A DNA stretch of 64,000 nt from Gigaspora rosea. Its lineage: Eukaryota; Glomeromycota; Glomeromycetes; Diversisporales; Gigasporaceae. The notes beneath the pieces are model-generated. The model saw only the letters and a program-made list of their open reading frames with translations, was not told where the DNA came from and did no database searches. Of this stretch, positions 22,470-34,300 are shown piece by piece. The stretch spans positions 571,769 to 635,768 of the forward strand of contig QKWP01000031.1 of the NCBI GenBank assembly GCA_003550325.1, read 5' to 3'. Position 1 is the stretch's first letter, and each line of letters opens with the position of its first letter. A program made the translations under genes and the position numbers.

Positions 22470-23117
22470 CCCTATAAAAAAAGTGGTCCGGGGTGTGGTA
22501 CGGGTTGTGTCTGGAATCCACGGAATGGCACGGTCGGAGTGGTACGTATAGAGCTGTTGACGGAATATCACGGTAAAAAGTGGTACGGGGGAGGTGGCAC
22601 GTTATGATACGTCATACGTAATGGCACCTTCATTTCACGGAATGATACGTGTCGAAGGTGGTACGTGTTGGCTCGTTTCACGAAGAGCGAAAGATCAATA
22701 TACGATTTTTTTTAAAAAAAATTGCGATAACTCATAATTTCACTAATGAAACTGCTCTGGGTGTCTTACAAAAAAATTCCTTGCAAATTTTGATACATGA
22801 GCAGTTGTTAGTTTGTTTATATTGTATTGATTGTTGATATAAATTTATGTAATCTACTTGTATGTATATTTTTTTTTTTATCACACGTTAATTCACGTTA
22901 ATTACCTGGCCAAATCCCGTGCCATTTGGACTAGTAAAGTGTTGCAAAACCCGAGCCATTAACGGTCCATTTTGTACGGGCATATGGTCCACCACGGGCC
23001 AAAAATCCGTGCCAATCCAAGCCTCCTACGTACCAAATACGGGTTTAATCCGTGCCACCAAAACCCGTGCCTTTACTCAGCCAACCCGTACCTTTACGGA
23101 CCATTTTTCTTATAGGG
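22470..23117. mobile_element. 648-bp non-autonomous element with 3-bp duplication and subterminal repeats (CACTA-like)
   Basis: Ends CCCTATAAAAAAAGTGGTCC and its near inverse, with TGA on both sides (22467-22469, 23118-23120). The other segmental copy reads GGAACTGAATATC at the same place (about 54945) without the element. The left arm is crowded with GTGGTACGG/TGGCACGG motifs and the right arm with CCCGTGCC motifs, the inverse type. A 3-bp duplication with subterminal repeat arrays fits CACTA/EnSpm, although the CACTA end itself is not seen. Confidence 0.85.
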
Positions 23118-24625
23118 TGAATATCCATAAGGCATAGTAGGAATCAATACAGGGTACTGTAGGATTTAGAACAGAAGTTTGAATTTCCGATTTAATGTTG
23201 TCATCTTAAGCACTGTTTTTAATTTTAGTTGTGCCATTATTATTTTTCCTTAACAAAATCCTTGATATACTCGTCATCTAATCTTGGAGTATTCTTTCAA
23301 CATCTTTAGTAACTTCTTCGGAGTTAACAGACATATTTTTATCTTTGATTAAAGAATTTTTTCGCCAGAAAGGACAGCCAAGAACAAGTGATCAATACTG
23401 CATCTTTGTAGAATTTTAGTAATAAGATAGCTGTGCAAATAATGGTCACAATTACATTTAGTAATTATTTTTTCGTTATGCATCTGGTGTGTCATTTGAT
23501 TACCGTAATTATTAAGTTAGACACCAAAAAAGAAAAAGAAAATTTTAGAAACCATTACTAAATATTTCGGTAGAAATTGGACCCGTGAATATCCATTGTT
23601 AACGTTAAAAAAGAATATTCAATGAAAGGGAATATTCCATTACACTAAATCTATGAATATATAGTATTTGATAATCTAACCTATTTGTAAATCTTGATAT
23701 TCATTCATTATTACTCGTGGATATCCAAACGCTAGAAATAATTATGTTTTAATTTTGTTGACATTCTTATCTTATCGGTTTTTGATATTATTGTTTTAGA
23801 ATTCTTTAAGGAAGATCTGTGTTCCTCTGTTGTTTTTGTTCTATATAATTCTTCAAACGATTTATAATGCAAATCATCACCAGAAATTGGATCTGGAAGC
23901 TGCTTAAGCAGCTCGAACTTACAATGATTGTTGAATAGTATAATGGACATTCATAAGGCGCGACCTCTAGTTTGTAGCATTTAAATTTCGTTATCTGTTA
24001 TTATTTCGCGCATAAATTTCACTTATTCTTATTTTATAATAACAATTTGTTCCATACAGCCAAACATGTCGAATCAAGCAATGAAGATCTTATAGACATA
24101 AGCAGTACTGCATATTAATGTTTATTGAGATTAAATCAACATAAAAAATAGAATAGATCGATATAGTGAGTATGATAATATGTTCTGTTTATGTCATGCA
24201 ATTCATGCTAATTATTAATTGTCGCTGAAATTTGGATGGTCGAGAAATCTATAAAACCTATTGGCTACGTTTGCTGATCGCCATAATCCTAATCATTCGA
24301 GTTGATCGAAAAGATGCTAAGCATGTTTATGTGCATCGTGGAACCATCAACCGGAACAAGTCCGGTCCGGATAATAAAGGAAGTGAGTATGATTGAATGT
24401 CTTTCCACAAGCAGTAATCACTAACTTAATAAAGGGCAGCAATGAGAATGAAGATAAATCTGTTGCTCACTCAGCTGCGACAGACCACAATCTGCGACTC
24501 AACCCTCCCTCCCAAAGGAATCTGGTCAAGTCTCATAGATATCTGCGAGTATCATATCAACAGGTTAATATTGACGACCAGCCTGCATTATGCAGCGCTA
24601 AGCCGCACACATCAAAGTGCTAGAT

Positions 24626-24785
24626 ATCAATATCACATATTCTTACTGACGGCCGGCCTGCATTACGCAGGCGGAAAACCACCGGCCAGCGCACAAACTC
24701 AATTGCTTACGGTTATCTCTCGGCGCAGTATTATTGCTTTTTCTGGGAGCATATCCCGTTTCAGTTTAATAGCACATAAATCTAT
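24626..24785. repeat. Direct repeat X, left copy, with GCCTGC-ATTAC-GCAGGC hairpin
   Basis: Matches 35815-35978 in the same orientation, including GCCTGCATTACGCAGGC and GCATATCCCGTTTCAGTTT. It is richer in GC than its surroundings. Confidence 0.75.
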
Positions 24786-24979
24786 AAATCACAGGCAACT
24801 GAACCTGCCATTTTCATAATATAACTACTGAATAAGGTAGCTGCGCGACGCTGTCACGCAAAACCAGGAACGGAAGAATTAATAGACCGTATTAGAAGTT
24901 TTAAAAAATGAAATGTTTAACAGTTTATTAATACTAATTAATAAACTATGTACATCTTAGTTTACATGTGTATGGTACA

Positions 24980-25148
24980 AAGTTGGCATACGAAAAATTA
25001 ACCTCGTATAATCTTAAATGTGGGCATTATTCTATTTGCAGTAAACTAAAAAAAAAAAATAAAAAAAATAAAAATAAAAAATCCGCCCATTCGTCCCGAA
25101 TTTTGAAATCCTTGTAATGCAAAATGAAAAATCAACTTTTGCACAGCC
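24980..25148. mobile_element. Harbinger-type MITE fragment
   Basis: Right-hand part of the family seen at 12346: TCCGCCCATTCGTCCCGAAT, then GAAAAATCAACTTTTGCACAGCC next to TAA. The left end is lost. Confidence 0.6.
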
Positions 25149-25379
25149 TAATAAAAGAACATATCAAAATCAGTAACGAAACGTAACAGTAACTTAAAGG
25201 TCAACACGCATGGCACAAGATAACGACCATCCAATCAACAGTACTAATAGTAAAACGTTATAAAATACAAGCCCCATATTAATACAATTACGAATTAAGT
25301 TCGAAAAATATAAATTCGGTACCAATATAAAATAAAAAAAAATCTTAAGTGACTAAATACACAATCGATAATCCAAATG

Positions 25380-25752
25380 GAATCCCGAGTAAAACAAGTA
25401 AAAACAAGCTACAATGTTAACACATAAATCAAGAAAGCATGATGATAAACAATGTACACATAAAAAAAATCAATACTGTGAACACATACCGTAATATTAT
25501 AGAATCCCTTAAACATCAATCCTTACCGTGATAAACAGTAAATTAAAGGCACAAAACATAAACTTGAAATACTTACTTAAAATAGTCCTTTTTGAAGGAT
25601 AATCATGTACGAATAGCACGTACGTGCATACAAAAGCCATATCAAACCTGGATTAACATAAAATGCAATGTCATGTGAAAATATAACCAATCAAAGAACC
25701 ATATTTGTTAACATCATTTCACTCTTCAGATAACTATACACTACATTGCACT
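25380..25752. repeat. Direct repeat Y, left copy
   Basis: Matches 35452-35790 in the same orientation (CAAGTAAAAACAAGCTACAA through TTCACTCTTCAGATAAC). It is cut on its right by the fold-back element at 25753; the continuation CTCCGTTCCTGG resumes at 27575. Confidence 0.8.
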
Positions 25753-26150
25753 TATAGTTGGTGGTAGAATTACTGAATTACGGAAATTATGGCATTTTAC
25801 CAGTGGTAGAATTAATTACGGCACAGCATCTAATTGTGTAAAAATTATATGCTGTAATGCCGTAATGCCGTAATGTTGTAATGCTGTAATTCTGCAATGC
25901 CGTAATGTCATAATGCCGCAATGCCGCAATTCTGTAATGCTGTAATGCCGCAATAACACAACATCTGATATTGTAATAATGCGATACCGTAACTGCAGTA
26001 TAATATTATAATGTTATAATTAGGTAACTACATGACACCCAGTCACTCCAAACTTGAAACTGATGAATATGTTGTTATTTGCCATACAATCATTTACATT
26101 AATTTATCGGTAAACATAAAAGTTATTTAAAGTGTATTCTGCAGCAGAAT

Positions 26151-26317
26151 TATAGATGCTTGACGCAACTGATAAATTCTGACGAAAACTTACGCAACCT
26201 CTAACGAAACCATAAGTTGTGTCACTGACGCATGACGCATGACGCAACTCAACCATAGTTTTTAAGGGTCACGTGAACAGTTGCGTCAGGTCACGTGAGT
26301 TGCATCAGGCATCATTA
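26151..26317. mobile_element. 167-bp MITE, TAATGATGCCTGACG family
   Basis: Ends TATAGATGCTTGACGCAACT and, in inverse, TAATGATGCCTGATGCAACT. It has a perfect 8-bp duplication AGCAGAAT (26143-26150, 26318-26325). The right end is shared with the large element at 41940-43192. Confidence 0.88.
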
Positions 26318-26597
26318 AGCAGAATACAATAGTTATATAATCAATTTTAAAACACTAAGTATGATTGTTAACCTTAAGAGTTTTCACCTTTTTGCCTATA
26401 ACTTTCGACCCATAGAAGTTAGGAAGATGAAACAACTACCATTGGATTCAGCTCATCGAGACGCTTCTAATGAGCTATAGATCATGTGATTCTGATCACG
26501 GGATCACAAGATCGGAAGACATTTGTGTTGAACTATTAATAGAACAAGATAAACAAATATCTTAACCTTATTAGGCAATAATACTGCGTTCAAAATC

Positions 26598-26750
26598 TTA
26601 CGAATCTAAAGGATCTAAAGGATCTAAATGATCTTAAGGATCTAACATATCTAACATATCTAACATATCTAACATATCTTTCATATCTTTTATATCTTTT
26701 ATATATATTTTATCTTTTATATCTTTTATATCTTTTATATATAACATATC
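26598..26750. repeat. Microsatellite of GGATCTAAA / CATATCTAA / TATCTTTTA units
   Basis: Nine- to ten-base units drift in sequence from GGATCTAAA through CATATCTAA to TATCTTTTA. Pure simple repeat. Confidence 0.85.
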
Positions 26751-27747
26751 TATTAGTTTCGCATTACCTTTAGTACTATAAATAGTTTTTAAATTGAATT
26801 TGTATATCTTTATTGTAATAATTTATACATGTAATTTCTCTATAAATACACTGCTTTCTGCCCTCTGGGAAGTGCAGTGTCTTCATACACTGGAATATAA
26901 TAAAGTACAATTCTTAGTATCCTCATATACTATTAATTGTTTGCCTCTTTGCCTTAATACATAAATTACTCAAAAACCTCTTTGTTAAGTCCCATTTGGA
27001 CGCCATAAACCCTAAAGCTGTCAAGTTATAGTCGTCATACTATAATCAGCAGTCTCCTAAAGTTCTGGAAGAGGTGAATTTCCAGGTTGACAGTATGTAG
27101 GCATGTATCATCTTATATAAGCTATAAATGCTATTAACAATGATGTCATTCCAATCAATTAGCTCGCTAAAGACGTTCTTAAACAATGATTGACTTATAG
27201 ACTGGTCTAATTGGTCAAAAAAAATAAATCATGATGTTTAAGTACCTAGACCTACATAACCCTTTTTTCATAGTCATTTCATGTATTAAATCGATGAAGT
27301 CAACTTAATTCAAATTTAATAGTATAGTGTTTAAATGAAACCATAATGCAGTACAGCATTTTAACAAATGGTATTATAGCAAATAGTATTTCTGCATTAC
27401 GGCATTACATCATTATGGCATTATGGCTTTATGGCTTTACGGCATTATGCCATTACGGCATTATAACATTATAGCATTATGGCTTTACGACTCACAGCAA
27501 TTATGGCAAAAAATACGGCAATGCCATAACCGTATTAATTTACAAATTTAATTCTACCACCAACTATAGCTGCACTCCGTTCCTGGTAAATATAAAGTGA
27601 CTCGATATGCGATTGGCAATCAAAACGTAATCCTGAGTAACACAGGTCAAATGAAACCATATCAGACAACAATCAGGTTCCTGATAGGCCCTTTATATCA
27701 ATATGATACCCACATGAAAAATTACTGTTAGGAAAATCCTAAATGTT

Positions 27748-28145
27748 CCCAATTAGTTTCTGATTTCAAACAGAAATTTGGTGGAAATAAGAGACTAATC
27801 GGGAACATTTAGATTTAAAATCGATATACCAGTAGGCCTATTAACAAACATGATATGTATCTTATTTTAATCTAAATTGCAAGAAAACTGGATACTCTTC
27901 AGGATTAATTAAGGTAAATATCATGTATATTAATAGGCCTACCAGTATATCGATTTTAAATCTAAATGTTCCTGATTAGTTTCTTATTTCTGCCAAATTC
28001 CTGTTTGAAATAAGAGACTAATCGGGAACATTTAGATTTAAAATCGGTATACTGGTAGGCCTATTAACAAACACGATATGTATCTTATTTTATCTAAATT
28101 ACAAAAAAACCAGATACTCTTCAGGATTAATTAAGATATATATCG
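27748..28145. repeat. Mixed direct and inverted repeats
   Basis: A unit of about 125 bp beginning AGACTAATCGGGAACATTTA occurs at about 27792 and again at 28017. Between them lies an inverted copy of its middle part (about 27920-27975). The motif also pairs with AAATGTTCCCAATTAGT at 27751. The arrangement resembles subterminal regions of DNA transposons. Confidence 0.7.
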
Positions 28146-28343
28146 TAATATCCGACAGGGCTATGGTTTATATGTTTACTCAATATACTGATATAAATGT
28201 TATAACGTTGGTTTTATTGAAGCAATTGTATCGAAATATAATTTTGATGCATTTATATATTCTATATCTAAAAGAATATTACAAAGATTTATAATATTTT
28301 CTAAATTTAAGCATTGCTGATCTAGAGAAATTTCTCCTTTGAT

Positions 28344-30360
28344 TTAATTACTGTTCAGATCTTCACCGCCTGATATAGCAATGCCTCCTTCTTCAATTTG
28401 CTTATTGCCATGTCTATTGCAATTACCACCACTACTTCTATTTCTATTACCATTACTATTACCATTTCCACTGCCACTTCCACTACCATTACCATTTCCA
28501 CCGCTACTTCCACTACCATTACAATTTCCACTGCCACTTCCACTACCACTGCCATTACCATCACTACTTCCATTTCTACTGCCGTTACCATCGTTACCTC
28601 TACTTCTATTTCCACTTCCGCTTCTATTTCCAACCCTACTACCATGGTTACTGCGACTACCACTTGCAGAGGCGGTTTCATTAACTTCCTTTTCATTATC
28701 AGCTTCTTCATCGGAATGATAAGAAACTGAAATAGTCCAGTCCAAAGCTTCTAGGGGTGGTTTTGATTTATCAAACCAATTTACGTCTCTATACTATCTT
28801 TTTCTTTGGCATTTAACGTGGGAAGTTTTTCTCCCATTTCATCAGCAAGTCGAAGAATTTTTCTACCTTATTGTATCATAAAATATAAGAAATATTATAA
28901 AAAAATTTAATAAATTACAATTATAATAATAAATACTTACCCTTCGAGACCTCTATGGCTTGTCATAAACGTGAATTATGTGATGATCATTTTCTTTTTG
29001 TTTATCAGACAAATTTTTAATTGTTGTTCTGAATCCACGCTTTCTGCATCAGTTTCTGAAACTTCATCTGAATGAAAGTCTCTTTCATTAATTATAACTT
29101 CAATATCAGCTTTAAAGTCATCCTAATTAATATTAGGGACAAGATTATTGAGATTTTTATCATTGGTATTAATCAAATGATTAAAACCTCAGACTCGTTG
29201 CCTCATTTTCTATAAATTAAAAATGGATCAGTTTGCAAATAGTTATTCATTAATCTATAACTAATACCAGTAACACAAAATTTATTTGTATAAAAAAACT
29301 ACTTACTTCGCCACAGCGTATATTTATTCCTTTTAGCCTTTTGTCAGCTTTTGACTTCTCCGGATCTTGATCGATAGTTCATTTTTCATGGCGATGGCAG
29401 TGAAGGTTTTGGAGGACGTACTTTATCTCAATTAATTTATACCTAAATCGACCTTCCAAAGCTTTGGCAATTACTGGTATAATATTTTTGTTCACAGGAT
29501 GCAAGATTTCTGACCATGTTTTTTTTGCATCAAGACTCAAAGTATCTTCAAGGCATTTAAAATTTGAATTACCTCATCCTATATTCAATTAAACAATCAT
29601 TTAATAGACAGATTTTTTTACTTATAAATTATAACATTACATACATGAAACAGTTTATACTGTTCTTTATCCATATCTTCCAACAATTCACATGACTTTC
29701 TTGCGTATCCGGTAGGTAGTTCCGGGCTTACTAATAGTTTTTGCTGATTATTATTATTAGCTTCATCATCATTCCGTTGTCTCTGCTTTCCCTTTTTTTG
29801 AATTTCAGTGGTAGTAGTTGATTGTTTCTGGCTCTTGTTTTGTATATCAGAGTCAGGATTTGGGTCTTCAAGTGCAGAAAGACCAATATCATTGAATGGA
29901 CAAGAAAGTCTGGTAGAACTATTAGCATCTTCAGGGCTACTGATTTCATTATAGACATCGTCAGAATGCACGTTTGGGAGTTTCTGAAGCTGATGTTCGA
30001 GCTTTAAGATCCTTAACTTGGTTTGTTAAGAAATATACTGCTTGTTTTAAAATTTAACTCTATAAAAAAATTTCATCAGACATATGATCTATCAAAAAGG
30101 CTTATAATAAAATAAAAATAGCTTTATATAACTATACAAATTACCAGAATCTCTTTCATCAGGAGATTTAGAATGACGTCGTAAACATTTATGACTCCTG
30201 TCATACGAAGGGAACCTAGACTTAGATCTAGATTTTTAGCTTGTGCTTCACCGGCTTTGTTTAGCAGGTGTTGTTGATCAAATACAGCTTCGATTTCACT
30301 GTAGTAGCATTGGTGTTGAATGATGGTTTTAGCGAGAAGACCTGGGTGGTGAAATAGAAT
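28344..30360 (-). pseudogene. Accessory gene of the CACTA element, multi-exon, decayed
   Basis: Minus-strand gene divergent from the transposase. Upstream part (about 30150-30250): an RS-type basic region (KSRSKSRFPSYDRSHKC). Then a leucine-periodic segment (ILKLEHQLQKLPN), an acidic part (29640-29971), WSEILHPVNKNIIPVIAKAL (about 29470), acidic DEVSETDAESVDSEQQ (about 29060), and a C-terminal tail of more than 80 residues made of Gly, Ser, Asn and Arg (28344-28680). A plausible intron with GT and AG lies at about 29597-29624. In-frame stops and at least one frameshift (near 29560) show decay. The role is inferred from position only: CACTA elements commonly carry a DNA-binding helper gene beside the transposase. 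I do not recognise a named family. Confidence 0.5.
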
Positions 30361-30730
30361 GATGTTTGGGTACTATGTTAATTTTATTTATACATTTTGT
30401 CAAAAAGGCCAAAAAAAATAGCAAAAATGTGTCTGATTGAGATATCGATTGTTCAGTTTATTTTATTAAAAGAAGTGAAAGAAAAGAGAAACATTGCTTT
30501 ATATATATTTTACCTATGAAATAATACAACCTTTAAAATGGAATAACAGTAGATGAATAAATATTAAATCAAAGTATGAATGAAGTGAAAGTCTAATAAA
30601 CTAACATAATTCAAAAAAGTATGATATATAATTTTTTTGAGCGAATAAGAATTTGCTCACATATGCTCGAAAGCAGGACTTATTTATTGATTTTAGTTGG
30701 ATCTTATTTGAGTGTTGTCAAGGGAAAACA

Positions 30731-30811
30731 GGATTTCAATTATATTTTGTACCGGATACAATTTTATTAGATTATATAGATTGTATCTGGCACATAATAT
30801 AATTGAAATCC
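30731..30811. repeat. 81-bp hairpin, MITE-like
   Basis: GGATTTCAATTATATTTTGT pairs with its inverse almost to the centre; the arms are about 32 bp with four mismatches. No target duplication seen. Confidence 0.75.
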
Positions 30812-31305
30812 TAATGACAGGTTTTTCTTTAACGATATTGATTTTGTTAGCAGTTAATTAATCAACATTTCATAATAGTAAATAAAATTAAAATTAAAAG
30901 TTATATTATACAAGTTTAATTTTTATGCATAAAAATAAACAAAAAGTTATTAGAATACCAACAGCTCTATAGTTTATTTGAAATCGCACATTTTTAGTGC
31001 AGTTAATTTGTCATCAGAAATAAAATTAATATTATGCAAATTTAATTTTTTTACTTTTCAGAATACCAACAGCTCTATAGTTTGTTTGAAATAATACATT
31101 TACTTGTATATATTCTTTCTTCCTAAATTGTCTCATTTATATAAATATTTCTTAGTATTTTTTTACATTATGGGTTATAAACAAAAAAAAATCTATCATC
31201 AAAAAGACTATCGAAAAGTCAAGCAATTTTATTTTCTCAAAAAATCGCAACTTAAGATCTTGCAATTGCAATCTTTGTAAAGGTAAACTTGTTGACCCTC
31301 GAACT

Positions 31306-34300
31306 ATGATAAAAAAAGAAATTCTAGCTAGAAATTTTCTTGATGTTGGCAAATCTTCAAGCAAAGTAGCAGCCACAATGGACATACCAGAAGCTCCATT
31401 TCAGGAAATGGATATTCCAGAGGATCCGATAGATCTACCAGAAGCTTCTCTTCCGGAAATGGATATTCCAGAGGATCCAATACAAAAAGATAGTTTCAAC
31501 GACGATTCTGTTGTTTCTTCATATGAAAAATTTTATAGTTTTATTAGTAAAAGTCAATCTAATAAAGGAAACGGCCTGTTAGAAAAGGAGAAATTCACAA
31601 TACTCTATAATCTTAGAGAACTTATTTTCTGACAAAAAAGAAAATTTAGCCAAATATCTATTAGACCTCGAAGATGAAGAATTAACCGACCAAAAAATCG
31701 ACTTTAATTCTCCAGAAACTTTATATGAAAATATAGAGATACTAATAGAACCTATAGATCCATATAAAGGTTTTGTGTAGATGATTTTGTGCGTTCTCAA
31801 ATACCAAAAGAGGCATCAGAAATCTGAAGTTGAAACTAATTCTTTGGTGAAGTTCCTCTGGTATGTACTGGTTCTTGAGAACAAAGAAAATATTTCTCTT
31901 TTCCTACTTCATTGAAAATGGCCCATAAAGCTTTTGGTATCTGTGATCACTTGATTAAATATACAACATGTGAGCAATGTTGTAAATTATACAACACAGC
32001 TGATGTGTCAACTAACAAACCCAATATGATTTCTAAAGTAAGCAATTGCACCTTCCAAGATTTTCCAGACCATACCATGGCTAATCAAAGACTTTCTTGC
32101 AATAATTCTGCTACAAAAAAAATATTTATAAGCAAAGGAGTTATATATCGGCTATCATTAATATTTATGACAGTTTCTTTAAAACATCAACTGCAATTGT
32201 TGTATAACCGAAAGAGATTTGAAGAGTCTTGTAGAAAGTGGGCAGAGAGGCATAATGATGCTGAAAGAAATTACTAACATATGGGACCCCGCACAGCAAA
32301 ATGGTGCATTGGGCCAACCATCAGATTTTGAAATTTTATAATAATAATTTATTTATACATTATATCTTTCTAAAAATGTTATTAATTTGTAAAATATATT
32401 AATAAAATGTGTGTAAATTTAGAATTTGGTTCGTTATTATTATAATAAAAATTAATCACGTAATGATTTTCAATTGTGATTTTCTCAAAATCACATGATT
32501 GTCCCATTGCACATTTTGCTGTGTGGGGTCCCATATATGATAAAAGAATTTGGAAGACATTTCAAGACCCAAATGAAGATCTACTATTCTTTTGGAAAGA
32601 GCTATTGGATGGCAATTTGAGTTTAATGATTAACCTAGATTGGTTCCAGCCATTCGATAACTCTCAGTATAGTGTTGGAGCTATATACAGAGTCATTTGC
32701 AATCTTCCACATGATGAGCGATTTAAGATATCAAACATAATCACGTTAGCATTAATACCTGGTCCAAACGGACCCAAACTACACCAGATAAACCACTATT
32801 TGGCACCTTTAATCAATTAATTTATTGATTTGTGGAATGGTAAGCAATAATGTTTTAATATTGGAGTTATCAAAATTATTATTATTATTATAATTATTAA
32901 CATAATTATTATTATTAACTAGAGATTGAATTGCACAGTACTTTCGAAAGCCCTACCGGCAAATTTATTAGAGCAGCAGTGATATATTGTTTTTGTGACA
33001 TCCCAACTGCAAGAAAATTATGTGGCCACATTTCAGCACAAATTGCTTGTCATAAGTGCTTAAAAAGAGCAGATTTTGACGAAATGAATTAACCCAATTT
33101 TGGTGGATAAATGGTTCATTGAAAAATATTAATGAAGTTCATCAAGATGCTATTGCGTGGAAGGATTGCAATACTAAAGATGCAAGGAGAAAGCATATGT
33201 CAGAAACTTTGGTCTATTGGTCTGAAATGCATTGTCTCACCTACTTTAATTCTGTTCGGTTTCTTGTAGTCAGTCCAATGCATTGCCTATTTTTAGGTAT
33301 AGCTAAGTGGATCATCAAATTATAGATTGATGATGGTATTTTAACGCCACCTAAACTTGCTCTGATGGAAAATCGGGCTAAAAATATGCAGATTCCTGTG
33401 GGCATCAGGAGAATTCTTTACAAAATAGCAATGGGAGAAGGATTTCAAGATTTACGGTGGACCAATGGAAAACTTTTATTCTGGTATATGCAACATCAAT
33501 TACTTGGGATTTGTTGCATGAAAATGACCGATGGATCCTTACTTAGCGTGCTCTATCCTGGTGTGCCAGATTTATATAAAAACAATTTGGAAGAGGCTTA
33601 TAGTTGTCTTCTTAAAATGGTTAAACTTATAAAAAAATTTATAGACCAAAAAAATAATGCTTAATTTACATTTATGTTTACATATATGTGAATGTGTTTT
33701 GGACTATAGACCACTATATGTGTTTTGGTGTTTTAGCTATGAACTGATAAATGGTTTATTAGGTAAATTTGTATTTTTTTTGTAATAGTTGGATAAAATA
33801 TAGTATAGACGACACCTATTTTTTTTTGGTGCACCTATTTTGAATTAGTTAATCATTTATTAAAGTGCAACCTATGCTATATTTATCAAAATAGGCATAT
33901 TAAACTACCGATAGCTCAATAGGATTTTAAATTATTTATAGGGTCATTTTATAGCAGTAACAGAAGAATTGAGACTGAACTAATTAAAATTATACAATAT
34001 AACTCTCTTCTGGAGTGCTTTTATCACATGCGGAAGGCCATTTGCAAACTTGTTTGCAGTTCATTGAACAAAAAACAATGAGCAGTGGCCTTTCTATTTA
34101 TAACAGAAATGATTATTAGGAGTTTCTTTCAATATTTGTAAGTATTGAAGACAATGCAGGAACTGGCTCTGAACCATTTCCGTGTGAATTATTAGGGCCT
34201 AAAAAGGAATGTGTAACTCTTCCGAAAGAATTATATGCATTGTTAGTTACCTATTACAACAATGCATACAATTATAATTTTACTTTTTTAACTGATATAC

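Larger units (their letters stand above)
19765..23375 (-). pseudogene. AAA+ ATPase pseudogene, copy 1 (multi-exon)
   Basis: Minus-strand remains of an intron-containing AAA+ ATPase. The start region near 23375 encodes KDKNM-like sequence; then come SLAEENEPFTTEENGDAIY (about 22410), DDDAFDNLIMDINKKDLL (about 21000), a Walker A region (LLHGSPGG, about 20890) ending at a GT donor, the Walker B region and VDIFLEQRNK after a conserved intron (about 20575-20650), and NAMVEIFLRLLEYHQ (20480). Damage: two in-frame TAA codons after NKKDLL, shared with copy 2; one lost base before the Walker A region; and a deletion of about 19 bp that removes the Trp-Asn-Ala of the Walker B strand. It is further split by two transposons. 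Non-functional. Confidence 0.7.
17930..24290. repeat. Segmental duplication, copy A
   Basis: Direct-orientation counterpart of 48960-56005. Nearly every block aligns by eye in the same order. Differences are mainly insertions: this copy alone carries 21241-21392 and 22470-23117, while the other carries 52523-53860. Both hold the same AAA+ ATPase pseudogene on the minus strand. Confidence 0.85.
25753..27568. mobile_element. 1.8-kb fold-back element with inverted GCCGTAATG arrays
   Basis: Ends are TATAGTTGGTGGTAGAAT and its inverse. The flanks ATTGCACT and GCTGCACT share TGCACT, suggesting a decayed 8-bp duplication. The left arm is an array of GCCGTAATG-like 9-mers (25855-25975) and the right arm the inverse (27380-27490). 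Comparison with direct repeat Y at 35452-35812 shows an uninterrupted site. Inside are a second element (26151-26317) and AT-rich microsatellites. Confidence 0.8.

Noticed and set aside
26820-27110. Segment with TATA-like CTATAAATA and AATAAA, resembling an LTR
   Set aside because: No matching second copy, primer-binding site or target duplication could be seen.
28355-28730. Several other open frames in the Gly/Ser/Asn-rich region (both strands)
   Set aside because: They are translations of the same trinucleotide repeat in other frames. Only the frame continuous with MDWTISVSYHSDEEAD fits the gene.
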